From the NCBI RefSeq assembly GCF_000737715.1, contig NZ_JPRN01000006.1:221028-285027 (forward strand): DNA of 64,000 nucleotides. The letters run 5' to 3'. Position numbers and translations under genes: made by a program. The DNA comes from Chryseobacterium sp. JM1. Lineage in GTDB: Bacteria; Bacteroidota; Bacteroidia; Flavobacteriales; Weeksellaceae. Below the pieces are notes generated by a model. It worked only from the letters and a program-made list of their open reading frames with translations, was not told the origin of the DNA and searched no databases. Each line of letters begins with the position of its first letter. The stretch's first letter is position 1. Below are positions 63,189 to 64,000 of this stretch, in pieces.

Positions 63189-63190
63189 TT

Positions 63191-63874
63191 ATGATTAAGA
63201 ATCTCACCGTTGCCTTTTCCATATTCTGTGCCCATTTGTGTACTGCCCAGAATGTATACCTTTCAAAAGTGGCAAAAACAAACGACAACACAGATAAATT
63301 TCTGTATCAAAAAACAGAATCTACAGTGGATGCCGAATATTTGGGAGAAATTGATGTTCAGGGATTCTCAAATGATGACGCTGGCGTTTTTTCATTAATA
63401 TATAAGAAGGCAAAAGAAATTGGCGCCAATACATTTTCATTTAAACCTTTCGAAAATATAGATGGTACTCCCCAGGCCTTCAATCCTGCAAATTATAAAA
63501 TAGTTTTATATTATACTCCCAAAGAAAAACTGACGATAGAGAAGGGAATGTTGTATGTTTTTGCTTCCTCAGACAAAGATCAGAAGATTAACATCAATAA
63601 GAAGGATTATGTATTAACCCCAAGATCCTACATTACCCTGGATGTCATTCCCGGAGAAGTCTATACCATTTCTACAAAGAAGCTTTTAGGATCTACTATT
63701 AAAATTCAACCCAAGACAGCTGATGAAAACCTTTATTTCCAGGCCTCTTCCGCCAAAATAAAATCTGACACCTCCGGAAACGGCGGTTTAAATCTAAAAT
63801 CCGGAGATATCATAGGCTTGGAAAAGTCTTACGCTGAGTTTTTGAGCCTGATCTATGAACACGTGAAAAGATAA
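63191..63874 (+). CDS. Secreted protein of unknown function
   Basis: 227 residues with a signal peptide (cleavage near CTA-QN, residue 20). The mature chain is beta-rich with two apparent parts: residues about 25-115, including the YKKAKEIGANTFSFKPFE segment (a DUF4156/RcsF-like pattern), and about 120-227 with strands around INKKDYVLTPRSYITLDVIPGE. I do not recognise a family. It starts 2 bp after rfbD, so it is probably co-transcribed. The last 126 bp of the window (63875-64000) hold no gene that I can see. Confidence 0.68.
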   Translation: MIKNLTVAFSIFCAHLCTAQNVYLSKVAKTNDNTDKFLYQKTESTVDAEYLGEIDVQGFSNDDAGVFSLIYKKAKEIGANTFSFKPFENIDGTPQAFNPANYKIVLYYTPKEKLTIEKGMLYVFASSDKDQKININKKDYVLTPRSYITLDVIPGEVYTISTKKLLGSTIKIQPKTADENLYFQASSAKIKSDTSGNGGLNLKSGDIIGLEKSYAEFLSLIYEHVKR

Positions 63875-64000
63875 AATCCATATTACAGAAAAGAAAAGCC
63901 AAAAAATTAAACATTTGTTTATAATTTTTCTCTCTGCTTACCAGTCTCTTATGGATTTATAAGGCCTGTTCATGAATTTTATGTTAAATAAACTTGCATT

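Noticed and set aside
1..64000. tRNA, rRNA, insertion sequences or prophage
   Set aside because: I looked for transposase, integrase and phage structural motifs and for tRNA-like cloverleaf segments in the gaps and found none; covariance-model searches could not be run.

Overview
The window looks like a chromosomal segment of a flavobacterium, most likely Chryseobacterium or a close Weeksellaceae relative. The signs are an AT-rich genome with Bacteroidetes -7 boxes (TAnnTTTG), type IX secretion (T9SS) sorting domains, a porG-uppS-bamA-skp-skp cluster, and a complete-looking flexirubin/aryl-polyene pigment locus with a tyrosine ammonia-lyase resembling that of Flavobacterium johnsoniae. No rRNA, tRNA, CRISPR array, prophage or insertion sequence was recognised. 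All functions are read from sequence motifs and recalled family knowledge; no database search was run.

Layout. 1-803 is the 3' end of a probable M23 peptidase. 891-13929 is the first part of the pigment locus: a CoA-ligase-like enzyme, a flavin-dependent halogenase-like oxidoreductase on the minus strand, then a plus-strand run of tyrosine ammonia-lyase, WG-repeat protein, FabG, ketosynthase, ACP, LPLAT acyltransferase, CrtI-like oxidoreductase, C45 Ntn-hydrolase and a DUF1648 protein. 14115-16787 is a secreted M36 metalloprotease. 17039-30068 is a 17-gene minus-strand run: HTH-like protein, BtrH-like acyltransferase, ABC exporter, thioesterase, two intact and two degenerate ketosynthases, a second ACP, deacetylase, LolA, lipoprotein, beta-barrel, FabZ-like hotdog, small periplasmic protein, GT2-DUF2062. 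An M16 peptidase (30333-33245) and a small unknown gene separate it from 33819-40451, a minus-strand operon with an MMPL-acyltransferase fusion, DarA, DarB and two FabZ-like dehydratases.

How the pigment genes fit together (inference from known flexirubin and aryl-polyene pathways): the ammonia-lyase makes 4-coumarate, the ligase activates it, and ketosynthases, ketoreductase and dehydratases extend it on dedicated ACPs to an aryl polyene. DarA and DarB make the dialkylresorcinol. A transacylase (BtrH-like, LPLAT or C45) could form the ester. ABC, LolA-like, beta-barrel and MMPL proteins could move the pigment to the outer membrane. The halogenase-like enzyme suggests a chlorinated pigment.

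40647-56135 mixes extracellular polysaccharide genes (EpsG-like polymerase, SGNH hydrolase, GT2, WecA/MraY-type phosphotransferase, Wza, Wzc) with a large T9SS cargo protein, topA and a metal-ligand-depleted ureohydrolase homologue. 56349-61687 is the conserved envelope-biogenesis block porG-uppS-bamA-skp-skp. A thioesterase, RmlD and a secreted unknown protein close the window.

The least expected non-coding structures are four head-to-head arrays of an 8-bp repeat (consensus near GTAACAAT), all in the pigment locus and three of them touching an ACP gene, and a perfect 13-copy heptamer (TTGCTAG) array that may derive from the same repeat.
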